Part shown: one piece after another, positions 1-7,496 of the stretch
Layout of the letters: every line of letters begins with the position of its first letter
How positions within the stretch are numbered: the stretch's first letter is position 1
NCBI GenBank assembly: GCA_002688175.1
Contig: NZCC01000077.1
Coordinates: 1 to 38,438, forward strand
DNA length: 38,438 nucleotides
Direction: 5' to 3'
From: Chromatiales bacterium
GTDB taxonomy: Bacteria; Pseudomonadota; Gammaproteobacteria; Steroidobacterales; GCA-2729495
The notes under the pieces: generated by a model
Databases searched by the model: none
The model's input: the letters and a program-made list of their open reading frames with translations, nothing else
Told to the model about the DNA's origin: nothing
Program-made: the position numbers and the translations under genes

Positions 1-167
1 TGACTTACCGGAACTCCGCTTCCGTCTGGTATGCCAGTGCCCAGTTCTGATTCCAGCGCGGTGTAGCCAACATCAGCCTTGTAATCAGCATGGGCTGGCA
101 AGGCGCTGAATAAAAATAGCGTAACAGCAAAACCGAGATTTAAAAACTTCGGGCAGGGTTTGTTCAT
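1..167 (-). CDS. Exported protein, N-terminal part only (probable subtilisin-like protease)
   Basis: The gene starts with the ATG at 165-167 on the minus strand and runs off the left edge, so only 55 codons are visible. The product begins with a Lys-containing n-region, a hydrophobic stretch (FAVTLFLFSALPAHA) and an Ala-x-Ala cleavage site, so it is exported. The mature start, DYKADVGYTALESELGTGIP, resembles the first residues of exported S8 serine peptidases that I recall from marine Proteobacteria, but no catalytic residue lies in the window. The assignment is therefore tentative. A perfect TATAAT (187-192, minus strand) sits about 20 bases upstream of the ATG and may be part of its promoter. 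Confidence 0.5.
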   Translation of the reverse strand, partial: MNKPCPKFLNLGFAVTLFLFSALPAHADYKADVGYTALESELGTGIPDGSGVPVS

Positions 168-474
168 GCTTGGAATTACTCAAGAAATTATAGGCTTATA
201 CTTCTGCGGCAATTATAACAGCCGGGCAGGAAATACTCACTTGTCCGCAAGAGAAAAAGATGATTATGTAAACTGGTTATATTAAACAGAATTGCTTTGT
301 AACCTGCTGTTGCCCGGCGATTAGAAGCTCGAAGTAACATGGTATAAGCCGCATACACGGCTGACTTGTTATGTCATAAAGACTATCCCGTCATTTTGAC
401 AGGATTGTAACAGTTTTGTTTTCCGCGATACTTTCAAATTGGAAGAGTTGCTGTATGTTAAATCGGATCAGGTG
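168..474. other. Intergenic region with no supported gene
   Basis: This stretch of about 300 bases is AT-rich, holds no convincing ORF on either strand and separates two minus-strand genes. The only feature I can point to is the TATAAT-like box at 187-192 serving the gene at the left edge. Confidence 0.5.
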
Positions 475-1070
475 TCAGATCTCAGCTGTAATGTTAGCGA
501 TCCATGTACTGCTGGCCTGACCATGTGTGTCCGGGTACCAGATCCCCAGGCCTTCTCCGTCGTCATCGAAGTATTGAAAGCGGATTGTTGGGTTGTGAAA
601 TCCTGCTTCCAGTAACAGTTCATGCAATTCGGGAAGTGTCCACAGTCGCCACTCATAGCTAAAGGCTTTTTGAAGCTTTGACCCGTCTGGAAACTTGAAA
701 TGGATATGTGTCTGCATAATACCGGTGACCGGATAGTATCTGGCCTGGTCCCACACATAAGTAAAGCCTTTGAAAGTCATTTCCTCTTTTACTTCTTTCG
801 GAGCGCTGTACCCGCCGAAAGCATCCAGAAAGAACACGCCTTCCGGGCCCAGGTGTTCATAGACGGTTTTGAAATAACATAGCATTTCAGTACGTGTCTG
901 AAAGATCCGGTAACTAAAATTAAAAGCACCGACGACATCCACCGGGGGCGTCCCGATGGTTCGGACATCACGGCTGACTCATACAGTTCATGAAGATCGG
1001 CGCTCTCTGCCATGGTAGCGTTGGTTTTAATTTTCTTTTGCCCTGGAAGATTATTTATTCGAGTAATCAT
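475..1070 (-). pseudogene. Class I SAM-dependent methyltransferase remnant with internal deletion
   Basis: Two minus-strand reading frames belong to one former gene. The first starts at ATG 1068-1070 and reads the family's N-terminal signature ADLHELYESAV. The coding sense then passes near 967-973 to another frame that reads DVRTIGTPPVDVVGAFNFSY and continues to the stop at 475. In this methyltransferase family the two segments are normally separated by the whole SAM-binding Rossmann half, including the glycine-rich motif; that part (I estimate about 80 residues) is absent. The remaining C-terminal half is otherwise clean, including FFLDAFGGYSAP and the C-terminal strand region. With no SAM site and a frame change, an active enzyme is not expected. 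The 155-residue C-terminal ORF (475-942) could still be translated. Confidence 0.75.
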
Positions 1071-1217
1071 TAATATTATTTTATGGAAATCCTTAAAAAT
1101 AATTACTTCGTTTTACGCTATTGGGTTACGTATATGTTCTTTCATTAAAAAATTTAGCCAATGTTAATGCATCTGATAATGTTAAGCCGTTTCTTACATG
1201 GCAAGAGGGGAATTATC

Positions 1218-1340
1218 ATGGCGACTAAGAAGGCACCGACTGCAGCGCAAAAACAAAAGGTAATGATCGCAGCTATACCTGTCAGGAAACTTGCTGTGCG
1301 AGCGGCCGGAAAACACGCCTGTGGGTGCTTTCTGCATTGA
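1218..1340 (+). CDS. Small basic 40-residue ORF, function unknown
   Basis: An ATG at 1218 follows an AAGAGGGG ribosome-binding site at 1203-1210 with suitable spacing, and 40 codons follow before TGA. The product begins MATKKAPTAAQKQKV and is strongly basic, rich in Lys, Arg and Ala, and ends in a Cys-Gly-Cys segment. I do not recognise it. The lysine/alanine start is reminiscent of histone-like or phasin-type proteins, so it may be the N-terminal stub of a gene cut by a deletion, like others in this window. It could also be a chance ORF; the good ribosome-binding site is the main support. Confidence 0.3.
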   Translation: MATKKAPTAAQKQKVMIAAIPVRKLAVRAAGKHACGCFLH

Positions 1341-1381
1341 CTCCGGCAGAGTTCTGTCTGACAGGATTTCGATTATTGCAG

Positions 1382-2731
1382 TTAATAAGTAAACGGTTCC
1401 GTCATCTGGCCGTTCCGTTTTGCGACTGCACCGCTTTTCATTACGAAATCAATATCCCGAAGTGCGGAGATGTCGTTTAAAGGATCACCGTTTATAGCAA
1501 TGAGATCAGCCAGCTTGCCGGCTTCCAGCGTCCCTGTATCTGCATCGATGCCGAACAAACTGGCCGTCGAGACTGTCGCCGTGTGGATTGCGTCCATCTC
1601 AGACATGCCAAATCCCACCATCAGTTCGAATTCCTTTGCATTAGTACCGTGTTTAAAAGTACCGGCATCCGTACCAAATGCAATCTTTACACCGGCCGCA
1701 TAGGCCCGTTCAAAGGCACGGTGCTTGTTACGTAACTTCACCGAGGGCGGATCGGGCAGGTTGAAGATGGGCGGGGGATAGCTGGCCGAAATTGTCGGCA
1801 CCAGCCATACACCATTCTTCTTCATCATCCTGATTGCTTCGTCATCGAGCAGAAAGCCATGCTCGATAGAATCGACACCGGCACGAATGGCATCCTTGAT
1901 GGCAACTGCAGAATAGGCATGGGTCGTAGCTTTCATGCCCAGGAGATGTGCAGTTGCGACGATGGCCTGGATTTCATCCTTGAACAGCTGCGGTTCCAGC
2001 GCTGTGTTCGAGCCAAATCCGCCCGTCGAAGTGAACTTGATAAGATCTGCGCCAAGCTTGAATTGGTAACGTACCGCTTTGCGGCACTCTATCGGTCCAT
2101 CACAGGTTCCATCCGCGAGGCGTGCGCCGGGATGGCCGGTGTCCTTGATCGAAATTGAGTCACCGTGGCCGCCGGTCACGGCCAGCGCAGAACCGGATAC
2201 CAGGATTCGTGGGCCGATCATTCGTCCTGCGTTAATCGCATTACGCGCGGCAAACACGGACTGATCGTTGGAACCCACATCACGAACTGTGGTAAATCCG
2301 GCTGCCAGGTTGCGGCGGGCATAAATTATTGCATTGATGGCCAATTGTGCGGGAGTGGGGGTATCCCAGTCGCCGCGTTGCACACGACGGCGCCCCCGCG
2401 AGGGTTGGTGGGCCAGATGTACGTGGGAGTCCATCAGGCCGGGCAGTACAAACCTGTCGGACAGGTCGATAACTTCGAAATCGGCTCCTGCCGGTGCGCC
2501 GACCTCATCCATGGTTATGAAACCGGTTACGATCCGATCAATCCGATCATTTTTAACCACAATAGTCATTTGGCTGTTTGGCGGCTTGCCCGGTATCGCG
2601 AGCAGGGTCCCGGCATGGATCAGGATGTAATGATCCGGCATAACCTGGCGCGAACCGCGGGGTCCCGCGGGCTGCGCCATAGTGGTCGTTGCAAATAGTA
2701 TGGCCAGCATAGCGGCTGCGAATACTTTCAT
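1382..2731 (-). CDS. Exported metal-dependent amidohydrolase (imidazolonepropionase/prolidase-like)
   Basis: A 449-residue amidohydrolase-superfamily enzyme with a signal peptide (MKVFAAAMLAILFATTTMAQ), so it acts in the periplasm. The sequence shows the N-terminal beta-sandwich strand, then PGLMDSHVHLAHQ (HxH metal ligands near residue 105), GADLIKFTSTGG with the candidate carboxylated lysine, ATTHAYS and IEHG metal histidines, and AFGTDAGTF with the catalytic aspartate. The closing segment LEAGKLADLIAINGDPL is typical of the family. Members cleave amide bonds in small molecules such as Xaa-Pro or Xaa-Arg dipeptides; the exact substrate cannot be read here. The start is fixed by a GGGAGAAG ribosome-binding site inside the upstream fragment, whose TAA overlaps this ATG by one base, so translation was probably coupled. 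It is the last gene of the PD40/amidohydrolase cluster. Confidence 0.9.
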   Translation of the reverse strand: MKVFAAAMLAILFATTTMAQPAGPRGSRQVMPDHYILIHAGTLLAIPGKPPNSQMTIVVKNDRIDRIVTGFITMDEVGAPAGADFEVIDLSDRFVLPGLMDSHVHLAHQPSRGRRRVQRGDWDTPTPAQLAINAIIYARRNLAAGFTTVRDVGSNDQSVFAARNAINAGRMIGPRILVSGSALAVTGGHGDSISIKDTGHPGARLADGTCDGPIECRKAVRYQFKLGADLIKFTSTGGFGSNTALEPQLFKDEIQAIVATAHLLGMKATTHAYSAVAIKDAIRAGVDSIEHGFLLDDEAIRMMKKNGVWLVPTISASYPPPIFNLPDPPSVKLRNKHRAFERAYAAGVKIAFGTDAGTFKHGTNAKEFELMVGFGMSEMDAIHTATVSTASLFGIDADTGTLEAGKLADLIAINGDPLNDISALRDIDFVMKSGAVAKRNGQMTEPFTY

Positions 2732-3103
2732 TATTCTTCTCCCATGGCTGAGACTGTTGATGCTGCAATACCCGTGCCTGCACCAGGTAGCGTGGTGGTT
2801 ACACCATGTTCGAGGTAATCGTGCAGTCGCGCGGGGAGTTCGTCACGAATGTATTGTTTCAGTGCTGCGTCACTGTCGATTCCTGTGGTTGACCCCATCG
2901 GAAAGAGATGGACGTGACTGTCGATCAGTCCGGGCATGACGGTCAGGCCGTGCGCTTCGATTGTCGTCGTGGCAGTTGGTTGCGTGAGTCTGTTGCCGAC
3001 GGCGCAAATCCGATCACCCGTAATATGAATCGTTGTGGTCTTTGGACCGGCATGAAGCAGATGTCGTTTTTTTCTGAGTCAGGGGCGCATCAGCACCTGT
3101 CAT
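2731..3103 (-). pseudogene. Amidohydrolase N-terminal fragment with A7 frameshift
   Basis: An ATG at 3101-3103, 17 bases after the stop of the PD40 gene, opens a frame reading MTGADAPLTQKK. A run of seven A residues on the coding strand (T7 at 3067-3073) then puts the downstream homology out of frame. If one A is skipped, the protein continues RHLLHAGPKTTTIHITGDRI and reaches MPGLIDSHVHLFPMG, the metal-binding HxH motif of amidohydrolases. The frame ends after EHGVTTTLPGAGTG... at a TAA overlapping the next ATG. Only about 120 of the usual 400 or more residues remain and every later metal ligand is missing. This is the 5' end of a second amidohydrolase gene, truncated by deletion and frameshifted. 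The 68-residue ORF at 2731-2937 is its readable tail. Confidence 0.7.
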
Positions 3104-3120
3104 TATCTGATGTGACTGGT

Positions 3121-4275
3121 TTATTCCGGGGGCGTAATTGCGGGTACGCTACCGGTCCAGTTTTCCGGCCCCAGGTTCAGCGATGACACGTCCATGACAA
3201 AAGTCGTCAGGCCCGACATGAAACCATCCCCGGTGCTACGTGCGAACAGCATTTTTGTGCCATCCGGTGATAGTGACGGGAAACCATCGAAGCCTTCATT
3301 AAAGGTCAGCCGAACCGGGTCGCCACCGGCGAGGTCACCGAGAAACACTTCCCAGTTGTTGTTCTCGACGATACGTACGAACACATAGTGCCGACCATCC
3401 GGAGCCGGGTAGGGTGCCCAGTTCATGTCGCCATCAAAGGTGCGCTGGATGATATCCTTGGTCTCGGCGTTCACCGTGGATACGGTCATTGGTGTCGGCC
3501 TTGCGCCGGCCTCGACATCGCTGCGTTTCCAGGCCCGTGTCAGGATGGTCTCGCTGTCGGGCAGGTAAAATGGCGCGCCTTCCTGCCAGTTCTTGGTAAA
3601 GGTGATTTGCTCTTCATCACTGCCATCCGGGCGCATGCGCCACAGGTCCATCTCGCCTTCGATCTGACGGCCGAATACGATCCACTTGCCGTCGGGAGAT
3701 ACCGAGACTTCCGCTTCATAGTACTCGTTGTCAGTGAGTCGCTTGACATTTGAGCCGTCAAGATCGGCGATATACAACTCGGCACCTTGCGGATAATCCT
3801 TGGAATCAGACCAGTTGCCGACCGGCATATCCATATTGTCTCGTGTTGATGTGTAGATCAGGCGATTGCCTTCCGGGAAGAAGAAGGAACATGCATCCTG
3901 ACCATGATCATTGATGCGCAGGATATTTTCACCGGTGTCGGTGAAGGTATAAGTCAGAGAACCGGAATGCCGGCCTTCGGCTTTCAGTGCATCCGGATCC
4001 TGGGTCTGTGCTATGACGTGCAGGTTGTCGGGCGCATAGTAGGCTTCGGCATTACTCGGTACATTCGGGATCGGGCGAACGGGCAGTTCTTTTCCTTCAG
4101 TCAGGGCATCCGGGGCCGAGGCCTCTGGAGCGGGTTGTTGCGCAGCCGGTGCCGAAGCAGTGTCATTAGTTGTCGGTGGAGTTTCGCCGCCACAACCCGT
4201 AATCACCATGGTTAATGTAGAGAGTATTCCACCTAATAAGAGTGTTCGTACGGTTGAATCAATAATGGTACGCAT
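3121..4275 (-). CDS. PD40/TolB-like beta-propeller lipoprotein (paralogue 1)
   Basis: A 384-residue lipoprotein: the signal sequence ends in the lipobox VITGC (Cys28), followed by a flexible Pro/Ala/Thr linker to about residue 65. The rest is a WD40-like (PD40) propeller with blades marked by VSVSPDGKWIVFGRQ, LWRMRPDGSDEEQITFT, APYPAPDGRHYVFVRI and PSLSPDGTKMLFARS. It shares with three other proteins in this window the entry motif ELPVxxIPN, the block RINDHGQDACS with a conserved cysteine, and GAELYIxDLDG. PD40 propellers bind partners or ligands outside the cytoplasm and are usually not enzymes. It lies 75 bases downstream of paralogue 2 and 17 bases upstream of the amidohydrolase fragment, so the set reads as one operon. 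Why this copy alone carries a lipid anchor is unknown. Confidence 0.85.
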   Translation of the reverse strand: MRTIIDSTVRTLLLGGILSTLTMVITGCGGETPPTTNDTASAPAAQQPAPEASAPDALTEGKELPVRPIPNVPSNAEAYYAPDNLHVIAQTQDPDALKAEGRHSGSLTYTFTDTGENILRINDHGQDACSFFFPEGNRLIYTSTRDNMDMPVGNWSDSKDYPQGAELYIADLDGSNVKRLTDNEYYEAEVSVSPDGKWIVFGRQIEGEMDLWRMRPDGSDEEQITFTKNWQEGAPFYLPDSETILTRAWKRSDVEAGARPTPMTVSTVNAETKDIIQRTFDGDMNWAPYPAPDGRHYVFVRIVENNNWEVFLGDLAGGDPVRLTFNEGFDGFPSLSPDGTKMLFARSTGDGFMSGLTTFVMDVSSLNLGPENWTGSVPAITPPE

Positions 4276-4350
4276 TGTTTGTCTCCTCCCTGCGCGGGTA
4301 TTGTTCGAATCTTGTTCTCTGCCAGAAACTGTTCTGTTTGGTAGCCGTAA

Positions 4351-5460
4351 CTAGTTTACGTTGAAATCGGTGACCAATACCGGGTCAGCTGGTTTTTTGG
4401 TTTCCGGAATGCCCTTGTAGGCATCCGGGCCAAGGTCAAACGAGGTCATATCCATGATATAGGTGGCCAGATTGTTGCGACCGGTAACGCTGCGGGCGAA
4501 AAGCATTTTTTCGCCGTTTTTCGACAATGAAGGCAGTCCGTCAAAACCCGGGCTGTACGTTAACCGTACCGGGTCGCCGCCGGCCAGATCGCCGAGAAAG
4601 ACTTCCCAGTTATTTCCCTCGACAATTTTTACAAACACATAATGACGTCCATCGGATGCCGGGTAGGGCGCCCAGTTCATGTCACTGTCAAAAGTACGCT
4701 GGGTTAATTCGGTGCCGTCTTGTTTGATTGTGAACACAGTCATCGGCGTTGGTCTGACCTTGCCGTATTCGCTGCGGCGCCAGGCACGGAACATGATGGT
4801 CTCATTGTCGGGCAGATAAAACGGTGCACCCGGCTGCCAGTCTTCGGTAAAGGTGATTTGCTGTTCATCGCTGCCGTCGGGCCTTATGCGCCACAGGTTC
4901 ATGTTGCCGTCGATCTGGCGGCCAAATACAACCCACTCACCGTTCGGTGAGATAGAGACTTCAGCCTCGTAGTATTCATTATTCGTTAGCCGGACTATAT
5001 CGTTGCCCTCAAGGTCCGAGGTGTATAGCTCAGCGCCCTGAGGGTAATCATCCTGGTTGGCCCAGTCACCCAGCGGCATGTTCATACGGTCCTTGGTAGA
5101 TGTCCAGACGATACGTTGCTGGTCCGGGAAAAAATATGAGCACGCATCCTGACCGTGATCATTAATTCTTCGGGAGAATTTACCATCGTCGGTGAAAATG
5201 TAAGTCAGTGCGCCACCGATGCGCTTGCCTTCCGGGCTTTGAGCATCCGAATCCTGCGTCTGGGCAATCAGGTGATAGTCATCCGGCGCGTAATAGGCTT
5301 CGGCCGCAGTCGGAATATTTGGAATTATGTGTACCGGCAGTTCTTTGCTCTTAACCGATTCTGCGGTGGCATCCGGTTTTGCTTCGGCCCAGCCGGTAGC
5401 TGCTAGCAATAACGCAGTAAGAGTAATGATGGTGACCTGCAACGTGCGAGTGATACTCAT
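4351..5460 (-). CDS. PD40/TolB-like beta-propeller protein, exported (paralogue 2)
   Basis: A 369-residue periplasmic protein with a cleavable signal peptide (hydrophobic VTIITLTALLLAATGWAEA) and no lipobox. After the shared entry motif ELPVHIIPNIP come the RINDHGQDACSYFFP block and PD40 blades (VSISPNGEWVVFGRQ, LWRIRPDGSDEQQITFT, APYPASDGRHYVFVKI, PSLSKNGEKMLFARS). It is a close paralogue of the lipoprotein encoded 75 bases downstream, suggesting tandem duplication. It ends with TAG, showing that TAG serves as an ordinary stop here. The 75-base gap continues in the same frame without a stop, which I take as coincidence because the next gene has its own lipoprotein signal. Probable role: ligand or partner binding in the periplasm together with the downstream amidohydrolases. 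Confidence 0.85.
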   Translation of the reverse strand: MSITRTLQVTIITLTALLLAATGWAEAKPDATAESVKSKELPVHIIPNIPTAAEAYYAPDDYHLIAQTQDSDAQSPEGKRIGGALTYIFTDDGKFSRRINDHGQDACSYFFPDQQRIVWTSTKDRMNMPLGDWANQDDYPQGAELYTSDLEGNDIVRLTNNEYYEAEVSISPNGEWVVFGRQIDGNMNLWRIRPDGSDEQQITFTEDWQPGAPFYLPDNETIMFRAWRRSEYGKVRPTPMTVFTIKQDGTELTQRTFDSDMNWAPYPASDGRHYVFVKIVEGNNWEVFLGDLAGGDPVRLTYSPGFDGLPSLSKNGEKMLFARSVTGRNNLATYIMDMTSFDLGPDAYKGIPETKKPADPVLVTDFNVN

Positions 5461-5714
5461 GATGTAAGGCTCCTGTGGAAATTCTTGTTATGCGGGCACC
5501 GACGATTTCCCCCCTCCGTCCATGCTGCCGGCACGATGATACCAACGCGATCGGGCCTGCACCAACTCTAACGGGACGATACATCCGGTGGTGCCTCCCC
5601 CGCTAGCCATTAGCCACGAAAATGGGTTTGGTCATGTTCCCTGCTATCTCCCTGTGGGAGTGGCTTGAGATGTGATTCTGACTGGCAGCCTTCCGGGCCA
5701 GGGATTATTGAAGA

Positions 5715-6485
5715 TTAAGGGGTATCTGCATCTCTGAATGGTGTGGCTTTTTCAATGACAGGTGGTGTCCAGTCGGGGAAATGATCTGAAAAGCGGTTAT
5801 TGCGGCCACCGTAAAACAGGGTTGCCTTGGCTGTGCCGCCATGCCAGATATCAAAACGTGGATCAGCAAAGCGATCGAAAAATTCGGTCAACTGTGTATC
5901 AAGTTGTTGCATGATGGCTCGATGGTCCGGATCGGTTGCCAAATTGTGAGTCTCACCCGGGTCCTGCGTCAGGTTGTAAAGTTCATTGGGGGATGCCAGA
6001 AAACGTTTTGTATATTTCCAATCACGAGTCTGGATCACACGAGTGTCTATGTACTCGAAAAAGACCGTGTCATCCCACTCTATGCTTTTGCCGCGTAGTG
6101 CGGGTGCAAAACTCCGGCCCGGAGTATTGGCAATTTGAAGATCAGCGAGATCCAGGTACTCCAGCAGGGTGGGGAACAGATCAAACTCGTCAATCAGTAA
6201 CGTGTTGGTTTGTCCGGCCGGCACCCTGCCCGGGTGACGGAAGATGAGCGGAATCTGCATGTTGGCCCGGTAGGCTGGTGCAGGTGCGCCCCATGAGCTA
6301 TTGCCCCACAGGCCAAGCTGACCATATGCCGAGCCCTGATCGGACATGAACACGACCAGTGTGTTGTCGGCCAGACCTTTTTGTTCCAACGCCTTGAGCA
6401 CTACGCCGATGCCGTCATCGACCATGGTCATTTCTGAAGCAATCGTATTCATTGCCTGCTGGTTATTCAGCGCATCTATGGCTGC
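5715..6485 (-). pseudogene. Sulfatase, C-terminal half after an in-frame TAG
   Basis: This is the second part of a sulfatase reading frame broken by one TAG at 6486-6488. Translation in the same frame directly after the TAG gives AAIDALNNQQAMNTIASEMT, the conserved segment preceding the VDDGIGVVLKALEQKG helix of sulfatases. The half continues with TLVVFMSDQGSAYGQLG (metal-binding Asp and the following turn), the PLIFRHPGRVPAG strand and the C-terminal TRDWKYTKRF and NLTQDPGETHNLA elements. It contains no further damage. An ATG at 6450-6452 could start a 245-residue product, but without the N-terminal half it would lack the formylglycine nucleophile. See the N-terminal half for the rest. Confidence 0.8.
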
Positions 6486-7268
6486 CTAGGGGTAGGTGCC
6501 GCCAGCAACTTTTACCGGTCTGCGTGATGTCTTGGCCCACTCGCGTAAATATGAGTGCACCGGAAACTGTGGCATCGCCGGGGGGTTATTTGCGTAGTAG
6601 TCTGCATGTCGGTTGGTCGGCGGTTCGTTGACCGTCGGCGGTAAAATATAAGGGCCATTGTAGGACAGCATCAGGAAAAAGGACTGATTCGTGGTTTGTT
6701 GTGCGATGAAATCTACCGACCTTTGGGTCCAGTAGTCGGTAATGTGCATATCCAGATCAGCGATGTTCAGGGTTTTACCGTTGTCCATTACCTCTACGTC
6801 AACAAAGCTCTCGGTATGGCCGGCGCGAAAGGTTGTCCAGAAATCAAACCCCAGCTGAGCCCTGGCATAATCGCCAAGATGATACTTGCCGACCATGCCG
6901 GTGCGGTAACCGGCATCCGCAAGGGTTTGCGGCAGGTTCCGGAACTCCTCGATCGCTGACCAGTCTTCTACAGTGTATTGTCCGGGCAGACCATTGTGTA
7001 CGCCGGTTTGAGACGGCAGCAATCCGGTCAGCAAAGTGGCCCGGGTTGGCGAGCATACGCCGCTTGTCGCGTAAGCCTGTTCGAACAGCAGGCCTTCTGC
7101 GGCGAGCTGATCAATATTCGGAGTCAGAATGTCATGATTACCATAAGCACCGAGTAGCCCCGGACTCTGATTGTCGGTGATGATCAGGAGTACATTTGGT
7201 CGGGTTGCTCCCCAGGCTGTGAGGTGCAGCAGGACAGTTATCAAGACCAGCCATTGATGAATTCTCAT
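6486..7268 (-). pseudogene. Sulfatase, N-terminal half ending at premature TAG
   Basis: The frame starts with a signal peptide (MRIHQWLVLITVLLHLTAWG), then RPNVLLIITDNQSPGLLGAYG, and carries the sulfatase signature CSPTRATLLTG. Cys72 in that signature would be converted to formylglycine, the catalytic residue that attacks sulfate esters. The frame ends at TAG 6486-6488 after VKVAGGTYP; the other half resumes in the same frame with no lost bases. The two halves together make 517 residues, a normal length for an exported sulfatase. A TAT or TAC to TAG change is the simplest explanation, since family members often have an aromatic residue there. TAG is a normal stop for other genes in this window, so reassigned TAG is unlikely; low-level readthrough cannot be excluded. 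Confidence 0.85.
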
Positions 7269-7354
7269 TCTTATCTCCCCCGGGAATTTACAATTCTACC
7301 TTGATGGAGTGCTGGATGCCTGACTGAGGACCCGGTTGGCAATTATCAGATAAC

Positions 7355-7387
7355 ACCCCGCAACGCCTTTGAAAGGTGCTGCGGGGT
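7355..7387. terminator. Strong hairpin downstream of the His-rich gene
   Basis: ACCCCGCA (7355-7362) pairs with TGCGGGGT (7380-7387), and the loop contains a second stem CCTTT/AAAGG. It lies about 110 bases past the stop of the minus-strand gene ending at 7497 and upstream of the sulfatase. No clear U-tract follows on either strand, so it may be a Rho-assisted terminator or an RNA-stabilising stem. Confidence 0.45.
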
Positions 7388-7496
7388 AGTTACAAGGATC
7401 AGGGTAGTGTGGTCAGCTGCATAGGGCAGCAGGCAACGCTGGAGATACCTGCTACGTCAGCCGAGTTGTCGAATTACAGGTGTTGGCGCTGCAGAT

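Noticed and set aside
4276-4350. In-frame open stretch between PD40 paralogues 2 and 1, suggesting a readthrough fusion past a TAG
   Set aside because: The downstream gene has its own ATG, and its lipoprotein signal must be at the N-terminus, so a fusion would block export. The shared frame over 75 bases is likely to be chance.
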